5,247 bases of DNA, taken from positions 1-5,247 of the forward strand of contig JAEYVD010000390.1 in the NCBI GenBank assembly GCA_023432075.1, read 5' to 3'. Both the position numbers and the translations under genes were made by a program. Positions 1-5,113 of the stretch are shown one piece after another (the stretch's first letter is position 1; the number at the start of each line of letters is the position of its first letter). The notes below the pieces were generated by a model that saw only the letters and a program-made list of their open reading frames with translations, made no database searches and was not told where the DNA came from. Origin of the DNA: Pseudomonadota bacterium (GTDB lineage: Bacteria; Pseudomonadota; Gammaproteobacteria; Burkholderiales; Burkholderiaceae_B).

Positions 1-668
1 GCCACTTGCGCGTAGGTGGCGGTTTCGCCCAGCGGGATTTCGCAAAGCGCCTCCCAGACCTTGCGTTGGAACGCCGTGCCGCGCACGTCCAGCGGCAGGT
101 CCAGGCCGCGCGCCGGATCTTCGACAAAGCCGACCACGTCCGCAACCCAGCTTTCGAACTGGGGATCGGCGCCGATCAGCCTGGCGGCGCGGAAGCGGTC
201 CTGCAGGTTCTTGACCAGGCGGTCCGGGTCCTCGTCCAGCGCGATTTCGCAGATGCCGGTGCTGCTTGCCGCCACCAGCAGCGCGCCCAACGCGCACTGC
301 GCGACCGCGAATCGGATATCCACGCCTTCGCCGTTCTTTCGGAACGCAGTGGGCGTCATGCCCAGGATGGCGGGGGCGGCCTCGTAGAAGCGTCCGCTGG
401 AATTGAAGCCGGCGTCGTACATGGCATCCGTGACGCTGGCGCTTTCTTCCAGGCGCTGGCGCGCGCGTCTGGCCCGCAGGGCGTTGGCGTAGGCCTTGGG
501 CGTGATGCCCGTGGCGGCCTTGAAAACGCGGTGGAAATGGAAGCGGCTCATGCCGGCCTGTTCGGCCAGCGTCGACAGATCGGGCGGCTGCTCGGCTTCC
601 AGGGCGCGGCAGGCGCGCTCGACGGCGGCGGCGTGCTGTTTGCTCAGGGGGACGGCGGCGGGGCTCAT
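1..668 (-). CDS. ada: Ada-type AraC-family HTH / methylated-DNA-[protein]-cysteine S-methyltransferase fusion (3' end outside window)
   Basis: This is a DNA alkylation repair protein that transfers alkyl groups from O6-alkylguanine to its own cysteine, fused to an AraC-type DNA-binding region. The 222 visible residues begin MSPAAVPLSK. An AraC double helix-turn-helix spans about residues 13-110, with AEQAGMSRFHFHRVFK in the first unit and YDAGFNSSGRFYE in the second. The ribonuclease-like methyltransferase N-domain follows (IRFAVAQCALGALLVAAS, about 118-135). The start of the alkyltransferase domain is at about 198 (GTAFQRKVWEAL, then IPLGETATYAQV at the edge). The PCHRV active-site motif would come next and is not visible. 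The ATG start at 668 has a good Shine-Dalgarno, AGGAG, six bases upstream. The 70-80 residue N-terminal zinc domain of E. coli Ada, with its methylphosphotriester-accepting cysteine, is absent. Such HTH-plus-methyltransferase forms are known in proteobacteria. Direct activation by phosphotriester transfer is therefore unlikely. Identity is firm; the regulatory role is inferred. Confidence 0.93.
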   Translation of the reverse strand, partial: MSPAAVPLSKQHAAAVERACRALEAEQPPDLSTLAEQAGMSRFHFHRVFKAATGITPKAYANALRARRARQRLEESASVTDAMYDAGFNSSGRFYEAAPAILGMTPTAFRKNGEGVDIRFAVAQCALGALLVAASSTGICEIALDEDPDRLVKNLQDRFRAARLIGADPQFESWVADVVGFVEDPARGLDLPLDVRGTAFQRKVWEALCEIPLGETATYAQV

Positions 669-674
669 AAGGGA

Positions 675-679
675 CTCCT
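675..679 (-). promoter_or_regulatory. Shine-Dalgarno of the ada-like gene
   Basis: Read on the minus strand this is AGGAG, six bases before the ATG at 668. It decides the start: the frame stays open further upstream, but there is no other ATG with an SD and no cysteine-rich N-domain sequence there. Confidence 0.75.
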
Positions 680-797
680 GACTGGCGCGTGTTGGCGTGA
701 TGCGTGACGCTATCGTCTCAAGACTGGCCGGCCCCGGCACTCCGCTTGTTGCGGCGGCGCTGTTGGCGTCCCCCTGGCGTCCCGGAAAGGCCAGTGC

Positions 798-813
798 GAC
801 GCCTGCGGGCGTC
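798..813 (-). other. GC-rich hairpin at the amidotransferase stop codon
   Basis: A perfect 6-bp inverted repeat, GACGCC / GGCGTC, with a 4-base TGCG loop on the plus strand. It overlaps the amidotransferase stop codon at 812-814. On the minus strand it is followed about ten bases later by only three T residues (GGCCTTTCC), so it is not a convincing intrinsic terminator. It could weakly attenuate readthrough into the ada-like gene 143 bases downstream, or stabilise the 3' end. In GC-rich DNA a 6-bp stem can arise by chance. Confidence 0.3.
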
Positions 814-1552
814 AGGCGCCGGGCGCGTAGGTCTCCAGGAAGCGCCGCAGCAGGCCTGCCGCCACGGGCGTCGCGCGCACGTTGGCCGACAGCCCGGGCA
901 TGTCGAGGTTTTCGGCGGCGTAGCGGCGGCCATAGCGCTCGAGATGGGCCAGGATGAAGTCCGGCCCGAACTCGGGATGAAACTGGGTGGAAAAGACGTT
1001 GCGGCCGATGCGGATCATCTGGTGGTCGTCCAGATCCGAGCGCGCCAGCACTGCCGCGCCCGGGGGCGGTTGCAGCACGGTCTGCGCATGCAGCATCTGG
1101 GCGGGGAAGGTGGAGGGCACGCCGGCCATGAGCTGGTCGCCCGCGGCGGTCGGCAGCAATTCGACGGTTTGGGTGCCGACTTCGCGGCCCGAAGGGTTGT
1201 AGCCGACCTTGCCGCCCAGCGCGTGCGCCAGCAACTGGTGCCCGTAGCAGACGCCGAACATCGGCAGGCCAGCCTCGACGGCCTCGCGCAGCCAGGCGGC
1301 GGTGTCTTCGCTCCAGGGTTCCTTGTCGGACACCATGGCGGGCGAACCGGTGATCAGGGCGGCGCGGTAGCAGGAGGGCGCCTGAGGGCGCTGGCCTTCG
1401 TATACCGCGACGATCTCGACGGCGCTGGCGGCCAGGCCGGCCGCCGTCATGATTTGTTCGGCATAGCCGCCGAACTGGCTTTTGAGCGTATCGTCCGGAT
1501 CGCCGGTGTGCAGGATCAGGACGGGCAGTGCAGAAGGAGTTGCGGCGGTCAT
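812..1552 (-). CDS. Class I glutamine amidotransferase-like protein (GMP synthase GATase-type, stand-alone)
   Basis: A 246-residue stand-alone class I (triad) glutamine amidotransferase, beginning MTAATPSALPVLILHTGDPD. The nucleophile elbow is GVCYGHQLLAHALGG with Cys102. The rest of the triad is in STQFHPEF, His192 and Glu194, so all three catalytic residues are present. ALITGSP at 65-71 is the typical conserved segment before the elbow. There is no ATP-pyrophosphatase domain, so this is not GMP synthase; it belongs to the loosely characterised small GATase group whose ammonia acceptor is generally unknown. It is probably cytoplasmic: no signal peptide or membrane segment is seen. A GTG at 1612 in the same frame would add 20 unconserved residues. 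The ATG at 1552 fits the family start and lies downstream of a possible -10 element, although neither start has a good Shine-Dalgarno. It is transcribed toward the ada-like gene and divergently from nfeD. The substrate cannot be told from sequence. Confidence 0.9.
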   Translation of the reverse strand: MTAATPSALPVLILHTGDPDDTLKSQFGGYAEQIMTAAGLAASAVEIVAVYEGQRPQAPSCYRAALITGSPAMVSDKEPWSEDTAAWLREAVEAGLPMFGVCYGHQLLAHALGGKVGYNPSGREVGTQTVELLPTAAGDQLMAGVPSTFPAQMLHAQTVLQPPPGAAVLARSDLDDHQMIRIGRNVFSTQFHPEFGPDFILAHLERYGRRYAAENLDMPGLSANVRATPVAAGLLRRFLETYAPGA

Positions 1553-1612
1553 AAAAGCGTATAGGTGAATTAGGAAGGCGCGTTGGTCCCGCGACCCGGC
1601 GCGCCAGCGCAC

Positions 1613-1618
1613 ATAATA
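1613..1618 (-). promoter_or_regulatory. Possible -10 element of the amidotransferase gene
   Basis: On the minus strand the hexamer is TATTAT, about 60 bases upstream of the ATG at 1552 and in an AT-rich patch that stands out from its surroundings. No recognisable -35 lies 16-18 bases upstream; CACGTG/CCACGT occupies that place. The promoter may depend on an activator, or the match may be chance. Confidence 0.35.
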
Positions 1619-1623
1619 ATCCA

Positions 1624-1637
1624 GTGAAAATGTTCAC
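1624..1637. promoter_or_regulatory. Inverted repeat GTGAA-N4-TTCAC, possible operator
   Basis: The 14-base sequence GTGAAAATGTTCAC has perfect 5-base arms around AATG. It lies between the divergent amidotransferase and nfeD genes, just upstream of the candidate -10 at 1613-1618, where a repressor or activator would be expected to act on the amidotransferase promoter. CACGTG at 1635-1640 overlaps its right arm. The binding protein is unknown, and the arms are short enough for chance to be possible. Confidence 0.35.
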
Positions 1638-1676
1638 GTGGGCGCACTGCGGCTCCCGCTCCGTCCCGGAAATACG

Positions 1677-1682
1677 TACAAT
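1677..1682 (+). promoter_or_regulatory. Possible -10 element of the nfeD-SPFH-cyclase run
   Basis: TACAAT (five of six matches to TATAAT), 39 bases before the nfeD ATG. No convincing TTGACA-like -35 lies 16-18 bases upstream. This is the best plus-strand candidate in the 169-base divergent spacer, but it rests on the hexamer alone. Confidence 0.3.
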
Positions 1683-1721
1683 CCGCTCAGATACTCATCC
1701 TTACAGACGATTCTCAATACT

Positions 1722-2153
1722 ATGTGGATTTGGCTGGGATTGGCCGCGCTGGCCCTCATTGGAGAGCTGGCGACAGGAACCTTCTATTTGCTGCTGGTCG
1801 CCTTGGGGCTGGCCACGGGCGGCATTGCGGCCTGGCTGAACGCCGGCCTGCAATGGGAGTTGGTGGCTTGCGGCGTCGTGCTGCTGCTGGGACTCGTGGT
1901 GCTGCGCAAGACCCGGGTGCTGAAAAAGCGCGAGGTCAACGCCGCCCGCAATGCCGACGTCAACCTGGACATCGGCCAGACCGTCGTGGTCGAGGCGTGG
2001 TCCGACAGCGGGGCGGCGCGCGTCTGGTACCGGGGCGCGCACTGGCAGGCCCAGCTGGCCAAGGGACACGCCGCCCACCCAGGCGAACACATCATTACCG
2101 AATTGCGCGGTTCGATCCTTGTGCTTACTCCCAAGCGCGCCGGATCGGCATAG
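1722..2153 (+). CDS. NfeD family membrane protein (short YbbJ-like form)
   Basis: A 143-residue membrane protein. Two hydrophobic stretches at about residues 2-38 (WIWLGLAALALIGE, then TFYLLLVALGLATGGIAAWL) and one at 46-63 (ELVACGVVLLLGLVVL) give three probable membrane passes. A basic loop (LRKTRVLKKRE) follows, then a C-terminal OB-fold typical of NfeD at about 83-137: IGQTVVVEAW, ARVWYRGAHWQAQL and GSILVLTP. This is the short type without the ClpP-like protease domain, like E. coli YbbJ. In this family the OB domain is thought to work with the neighbouring SPFH protein in membrane-microdomain or membrane quality-control roles, and here the SPFH gene begins 96 bases downstream on the same strand. 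An in-frame GTG at 1638 would add 28 residues lacking membrane character, so the ATG at 1722 is preferred; it has no clear Shine-Dalgarno. The family call is firm; the exact function is not known. Confidence 0.92.
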   Translation: MWIWLGLAALALIGELATGTFYLLLVALGLATGGIAAWLNAGLQWELVACGVVLLLGLVVLRKTRVLKKREVNAARNADVNLDIGQTVVVEAWSDSGAARVWYRGAHWQAQLAKGHAAHPGEHIITELRGSILVLTPKRAGSA

Positions 2154-2162
2154 CAGAACGCA

Positions 2163-2180
2163 CCCGCGCAGCGCCGCGGG
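2163..2180 (+). other. Hairpin downstream of nfeD
   Basis: CCCGCG and CGCGGG form a perfect 6-bp GC stem around CAGCGC, starting ten bases after the nfeD stop codon. No T-run follows, so it is not a standard intrinsic terminator. It could partially attenuate, or act as a stabilising or processing element between nfeD and the SPFH gene. Confidence 0.35.
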
Positions 2181-2197
2181 CAATCGCCGGAACCCTG

Positions 2198-2221
2198 GCC
2201 GGCATGGCGGGGCAGGCCGGC
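2198..2221 (+). other. Second GC hairpin upstream of the SPFH gene
   Basis: Two copies of the self-complementary GCCGGC, inside a 7-base direct repeat GGCCGGC, lie 12 bases apart and can pair. The stem ends about 14 bases before the SPFH Shine-Dalgarno. The composition is high in G and C, so chance is a real alternative. Confidence 0.25.
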
Positions 2222-2235
2222 GCATCCATCCGAAA

Positions 2236-2240
2236 AGAGG
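2236..2240 (+). promoter_or_regulatory. Shine-Dalgarno of the SPFH gene
   Basis: AGAGG nine bases before the ATG at 2250. It supports that start and gives the SPFH gene its own ribosome loading site rather than translation coupled to nfeD. Confidence 0.65.
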
Positions 2241-2249
2241 CTTCACACC

Positions 2250-3176
2250 ATGATCGATTCTTCAACCGTCGTGCTGCTTGTCATCGTTGCGCTGGCGATT
2301 CTTATCGTCGTCAAGGCGATCGCCATCGTGCCGCAGCAGCATGCCTGGGTGGTCGAGCGGCTGGGCAAGTTCGACCGCGTCCTGTCCCCGGGCGCCGGAT
2401 TCGTGATTCCGTTCATCGAACGGGTGGCGTACAAGCATTCCCTGAAGGAAATCCCGCTGGATGTGCCCAGCCAGGTCTGCATCACGCGCGACAACACCCA
2501 ACTGCAGGTCGACGGCGTGCTGTACTTCCAGGTCACCGACCCGATGCGCGCGTCGTACGGTTCGTCCAACTACATCTCCGCGATCACGCAGCTTGCCCAG
2601 ACCACCTTGCGTTCGGTCATCGGCAAGATGGAATTGGACCGCACCTTTGAAGAGCGCGATTCCATCAACAGCAACATCGTCTCGTCGCTGGACGAGGCCG
2701 CGCTGAACTGGGGCGTGAAGGTCCTGCGCTACGAGATCAAGGATCTGACGCCGCCCAACGAGATCCTGCGCTCCATGCAGGCCCAGATCACGGCCGAGCG
2801 CGAGAAGCGCGCGCTGATCGCCGCCTCCGAGGGCCGCCGCCAAGAACAGATCAATATCGCCACCGGCGAACGCGAAGCCGCGATCGCCCGATCCGAAGGC
2901 GAAAAACAGGCGCAGATCAACCAGGCGCAGGGCGAGGCGGCCGCGGTGCTGGCGATTGCCGAAGCCACCGCCAAGGCCATTACGCAGGTTGCCGACGCGG
3001 TGCGCCAGCCGGGCGGCATGGAAGCGGTAAACCTGAAGGTTGCCGAGCGCTACGTCGAAGCGTTCGGCAACGTGGCCAAGGAAGGCAACACGCTGATCCT
3101 GCCGGCCAATCTGTCCGACGTGGGCGGGATGATCGCCTCCGCCATGACCATCGTGAAGTCCACGCGCAACACCTGA
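2250..3176 (+). CDS. SPFH/Band 7 (stomatin/prohibitin-like) membrane protein, QmcA-type
   Basis: A 308-residue membrane-anchored scaffold protein, close to the length of E. coli QmcA (about 305). One N-terminal transmembrane helix (about 6-25, VVLLVIVALAILIVVKAIAI) precedes the SPFH domain at about 27-190. Recognisable family segments are VPQQHAWVVERLGKF, LSPGAGFVIPFIERV, KEIPLDVPSQVCITRDN, VDGVLYFQVTDP, GKMELDRTFEERDSIN and VLRYEIKDLTPP. A long Ala/Glu/Gln-rich helix with recurrent EGE and GE steps (about 190-250) is the oligomerising coiled coil usual in flotillin/stomatin-like proteins. The C-terminus ends in NTLILPANLSDVGGMIASAM. Family members form large homo-oligomers on the inner membrane and help organise microdomains and control FtsH-type proteolysis. 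The upstream NfeD gene is its normal partner. No truncation or frameshift is seen. Family and pairing are certain; the specific physiological role is inferred. Confidence 0.95.
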   Translation: MIDSSTVVLLVIVALAILIVVKAIAIVPQQHAWVVERLGKFDRVLSPGAGFVIPFIERVAYKHSLKEIPLDVPSQVCITRDNTQLQVDGVLYFQVTDPMRASYGSSNYISAITQLAQTTLRSVIGKMELDRTFEERDSINSNIVSSLDEAALNWGVKVLRYEIKDLTPPNEILRSMQAQITAEREKRALIAASEGRRQEQINIATGEREAAIARSEGEKQAQINQAQGEAAAVLAIAEATAKAITQVADAVRQPGGMEAVNLKVAERYVEAFGNVAKEGNTLILPANLSDVGGMIASAMTIVKSTRNT

Positions 3177-3187
3177 TACCGCACCTC

Positions 3188-3199
3188 GCGGCGCGCCGC
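3188..3199 (+). other. Perfect 12-bp palindrome just before the cyclase start codon
   Basis: GCGGCGCGCCGC is fully self-complementary and occupies the place where a ribosome binding site should be, two bases before the ATG at 3202. No purine-rich SD is present. It may be chance in GC-rich DNA. If real, it could be a protein site, or a structure limiting translation so that the cyclase is made at a lower level than the SPFH protein. Confidence 0.35.
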
Positions 3200-3201
3200 C
3201 C

Positions 3202-4389
3202 ATGATCGCTCCCGTTAATTTGCTTCTGATAGCAGCGCTGGCGGGGGTGCTTTCCCTTTGCGTGCTGGGATCCCTGGCGCGCAGCGGCATGGCCGGCATC
3301 CGCGAAACCATACGCGCCAACCTGCTCACGCTGTTGGCGTTTTCCACATTTGCGCTGCAGAGCACCGAGGCGCCGCTCTGGGCGTCCATCCTGGTGCCGA
3401 ATGCGGCCATCGCGCTGGCCCTCTGCGCGTATTACGCGGGCGTGCGCCGGTTGCTCGGCCTTGCCGTGCCCCGGCATCTCATGACGCTGGGCTGTCTGGC
3501 GGCGCTGTCGGTCGTGGCCACCTACACCTACGTGGACTGGCAGGTGAGCCCGCGTATCGTTGCCATGTCGCTGCTGCAAATGGGCTTCATGCTGGCGGTG
3601 GCCATCGTCGTTCAGCGCAACATGCCCGCGCATCGTTCACGCTATGCCTACCGTTTCGTGTGGGCGGTGACGCTGATTTCCGCCGCGGTCTGCGCGCTTC
3701 GCGCCGGGGTCTACCTGTTGGGGCTGGACACGATGTCCGCCTTTCTCGAGCCCACGCTGTGGGGCGTGGCGTTCCTGACGCTGGGCGTGCTGATCATGCC
3801 GTGCCTGACACTGGGAACCATCATGATCATCCACGACCGCATGCTGGCCGATCGCGAACAAGAGGCCAGCACGGACTTCCTGACCGGCCTGATGTCACGC
3901 AAGGCGTGGTGGCTGCAGGCCGAGCGGTATTGCGCCCAGGCGTTGCGCATGCGCCGTCCGCTGACCTTGCTGCTGCTGGACATCGACCACTTCAAACGCA
4001 TCAACGACACGCACGGGCATGCGGCCGGCGATGCGGTGCTGCGCCATTTCGGCCTGCTGGCGACCGCCACGCTGCGCACTGGCGATCACGTGGGGCGAGT
4101 GGGGGGCGAGGAATTCTGCGTGCTGTTTGCCGACATGCGCAGCGACGCCGTGCTGGAAGTGGCCGAGCGGCTGCTGGATTCGGTGCGGCGCACGCCATGC
4201 GCGCATGGGGGCAGCACGATTTCGTACACGTTCAGCGCGGGCGTCGAGGACTGGATACCGGGCGAGAACCTGCAGGTGCTGTTCGAACGGGCCGACCGAA
4301 AGCTCTATGCGGCCAAGTCGGCGGGGCGCAACCGCATCGTGGGCCCCGGCCATGACGCCGAGCGCCCGGCGCTGCCTGTGGCCGCGTAA
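3202..4389 (+). CDS. Membrane-bound diguanylate cyclase (GGDEF domain)
   Basis: A 395-residue inner-membrane diguanylate cyclase expected to make cyclic di-GMP from two GTP. The N-terminal 210 residues hold about six or seven hydrophobic segments (roughly 5-25, 36-52, 59-80, 94-112, 118-138, 150-175, 186-210), a sensor region I do not match to a named family such as MHYT or MASE1. A short linker (HDRMLADREQE) leads to the cyclase domain at about 222-380. The domain has TDFLTGL (224-230), metal-binding and substrate residues in LDIDHFKRIND (259-269), the active-site loop GGEEF (301-305), and RTGD (292-295) five residues before it, which fits the product-inhibition I-site RxxD. It therefore looks active and feedback-controlled. 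The conserved tail ADRKLYAAKSAGRNRI is present. It starts 25 bases after the SPFH gene on the same strand, suggesting co-transcription. No Shine-Dalgarno is seen before the ATG; a GC palindrome lies there instead. Confidence 0.95.
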   Translation: MIAPVNLLLIAALAGVLSLCVLGSLARSGMAGIRETIRANLLTLLAFSTFALQSTEAPLWASILVPNAAIALALCAYYAGVRRLLGLAVPRHLMTLGCLAALSVVATYTYVDWQVSPRIVAMSLLQMGFMLAVAIVVQRNMPAHRSRYAYRFVWAVTLISAAVCALRAGVYLLGLDTMSAFLEPTLWGVAFLTLGVLIMPCLTLGTIMIIHDRMLADREQEASTDFLTGLMSRKAWWLQAERYCAQALRMRRPLTLLLLDIDHFKRINDTHGHAAGDAVLRHFGLLATATLRTGDHVGRVGGEEFCVLFADMRSDAVLEVAERLLDSVRRTPCAHGGSTISYTFSAGVEDWIPGENLQVLFERADRKLYAAKSAGRNRIVGPGHDAERPALPVAA

Positions 4390-4390
4390 A

Positions 4391-4864
4391 TCAATCGTCC
4401 TTGCTGCGGCGCGGGGCGCGGGTGTCGTGCTTCATGATGCGTTCTTTTTCACGCGCCCAGTCCTTCTCGCGCGCGGTGTCGCGCTTGTCGAACAGCTTCT
4501 TGCCGCGGCCAAGCGCGAAATCCAGCTTGATGCGGCCGTTCTTGTAGTGCAGGTTCAGCGGCACGAGCGTATAGCCGCGCTGCTCGACCTTGCCGATGAG
4601 CTTGCTGATTTCCTCGGCCTTGAGCAGCAGCTTGCGCGTGCGCATGGCGTCGGGGTGGATGTGCGTGGAGGCCGTGGGCAGGGGGCTGACGTGCATGCCG
4701 AGCAGGTACAGTTCGCCATCGCGCACGATGACATAGCTTTCCTTGAGCTGCACGCGGCCGTCGCGGATCGCCTTGACTTCCCAGCCTTGCAGGACAAGGC
4801 CGGCCTCGTAGCGGTCTTCGATGAAATAATCGTGCGTGGCCTTGCGATTGTCGATAATGCTCAT
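4391..4864 (-). CDS. smpB: SsrA-binding protein SmpB
   Basis: The 157-residue SmpB protein binds tmRNA and brings it to stalled ribosomes for trans-translation. The sequence starts [20 protein letters not shown] and carries the family signatures: [23 protein letters not shown], the L(L)GMHVSP segment, [44 protein letters not shown] and a basic C-terminal tail. That tail ([18 protein letters not shown]) is the part that folds into the mRNA channel of the ribosome. Length and all segments are normal. The ATG at 4864 has a close Shine-Dalgarno (GAAGG, four bases upstream). It is divergent from ratA, as in many proteobacteria, and its stop codon is one base from the end of the cyclase gene on the other strand. 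Identification is certain. Confidence 0.98.
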   Translation of the reverse strand: MSIIDNRKATHDYFIEDRYEAGLVLQGWEVKAIRDGRVQLKESYVIVRDGELYLLGMHVSPLPTASTHIHPDAMRTRKLLLKAEEISKLIGKVEQRGYTLVPLNLHYKNGRIKLDFALGRGKKLFDKRDTAREKDWAREKERIMKHDTRAPRRSKDD

Positions 4865-4868
4865 AAAG

Positions 4869-4873
4869 CCTTC
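4869..4873 (-). promoter_or_regulatory. Shine-Dalgarno of smpB
   Basis: On the minus strand AAGAAGG precedes the ATG at 4864, with GAAGG four bases away. This supports the MSIIDN start, which is also the usual SmpB N-terminus. Confidence 0.65.
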
Positions 4874-4949
4874 TTGCTGGGGGATTCTGCGAATCCGGCG
4901 GATTGCGGGTTGTTGCGGGCGGCGATTGCTCGGTATCCTGACGGCTGTC

Positions 4950-5045
4950 TTTTGCCGCTGTTTTGTTTACTGCGCAGGCCGCTGCACCACTTTGGCCGCA
5001 GTTTTGTTCACTGCGCAGTTTTGTTCACTGTTTTGGCCGCAGTTT
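4950..5045. repeat. Imperfect tandem repeat, 41-base period, in the smpB-ratA spacer
   Basis: The 28 bases at 4950-4977 recur at 4991-5018 with three mismatches, and the 14-mer TTTGGCCGCAGTTT at 4991-5004 recurs exactly at 5032-5045. Both offsets are 41 bases. Inside the array GTTTTGTTYACTG occurs three times (4960-4972, 5001-5013, 5018-5030); the last two are in direct tandem with a 17-base period, GTTTTGTTCACTGCGCA. The palindrome CTGCGCAG sits at 4970-4977 and 5011-5018. The block is T-rich on the plus strand against a GC-rich background. It lies in the upstream region shared by smpB and ratA and contains no gene. It may be a set of regulator sites or a slippage-derived repeat; the function is unknown. 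Confidence 0.85.
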
Positions 5046-5078
5046 CGGCCCATTCAAGCCCACAAAGCGCTGTGCCGG

Positions 5079-5084
5079 TAAAAT
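5079..5084 (+). promoter_or_regulatory. Possible -10 element of ratA
   Basis: TAAAAT (five of six matches to TATAAT), 29 bases upstream of the ratA ATG. No clear -35 is found at normal spacing; TTCAAG at 5053-5058 is 20 bases away. The position is reasonable for a short leader, and the repeat array ends just upstream. Confidence 0.4.
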
Positions 5085-5113
5085 CTTGCCATTCTAGCCA
5101 TTTGCGATAGTCG

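Noticed and set aside
6..707. Long plus-strand open frames opposite the ada-like and amidotransferase genes (also 704-1564).
   Set aside because: They are antisense frames created by high GC content. The minus-strand frames encode clear protein families with intact motifs; these encode Gly/Ala/Arg-rich sequence without any domain.
669..760. An E. coli-type Ada box upstream of the ada-like gene, and a GTCTcaAGAC palindrome at 715-724.
   Set aside because: No AAT-N6-GCAA arrangement is visible on the minus strand. The palindrome has only 4-base arms, so it is not above chance.
1638..1721. An extended nfeD start at the GTG at 1638.
   Set aside because: It would add 28 residues of no membrane or conserved character and would overlap the candidate promoter; the ATG at 1722 gives the normal family N-terminus.
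2262..3410. A 382-codon minus-strand open frame over the SPFH gene.
   Set aside because: It is a His/Arg/Asp-rich shadow of a strongly conserved plus-strand gene, and it runs across the junction into the cyclase gene.
4390..4450. A bidirectional terminator between the cyclase and smpB genes.
   Set aside because: Only one base separates the stop codons, and no stem followed by a T-run is seen on either strand nearby.
4950..5045. The repeat block read as a small CRISPR array.
   Set aside because: The units overlap and nest with 17- and 41-base periods, there are no regular unique spacers, and no cas gene is present.
4019..5110. A 363-codon plus-strand frame running from the cyclase gene through smpB into the repeat.
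   Set aside because: It covers two certain genes in the wrong frame or strand and has no recognisable domain; the product is low-complexity Ala/Arg/Cys in its first third.
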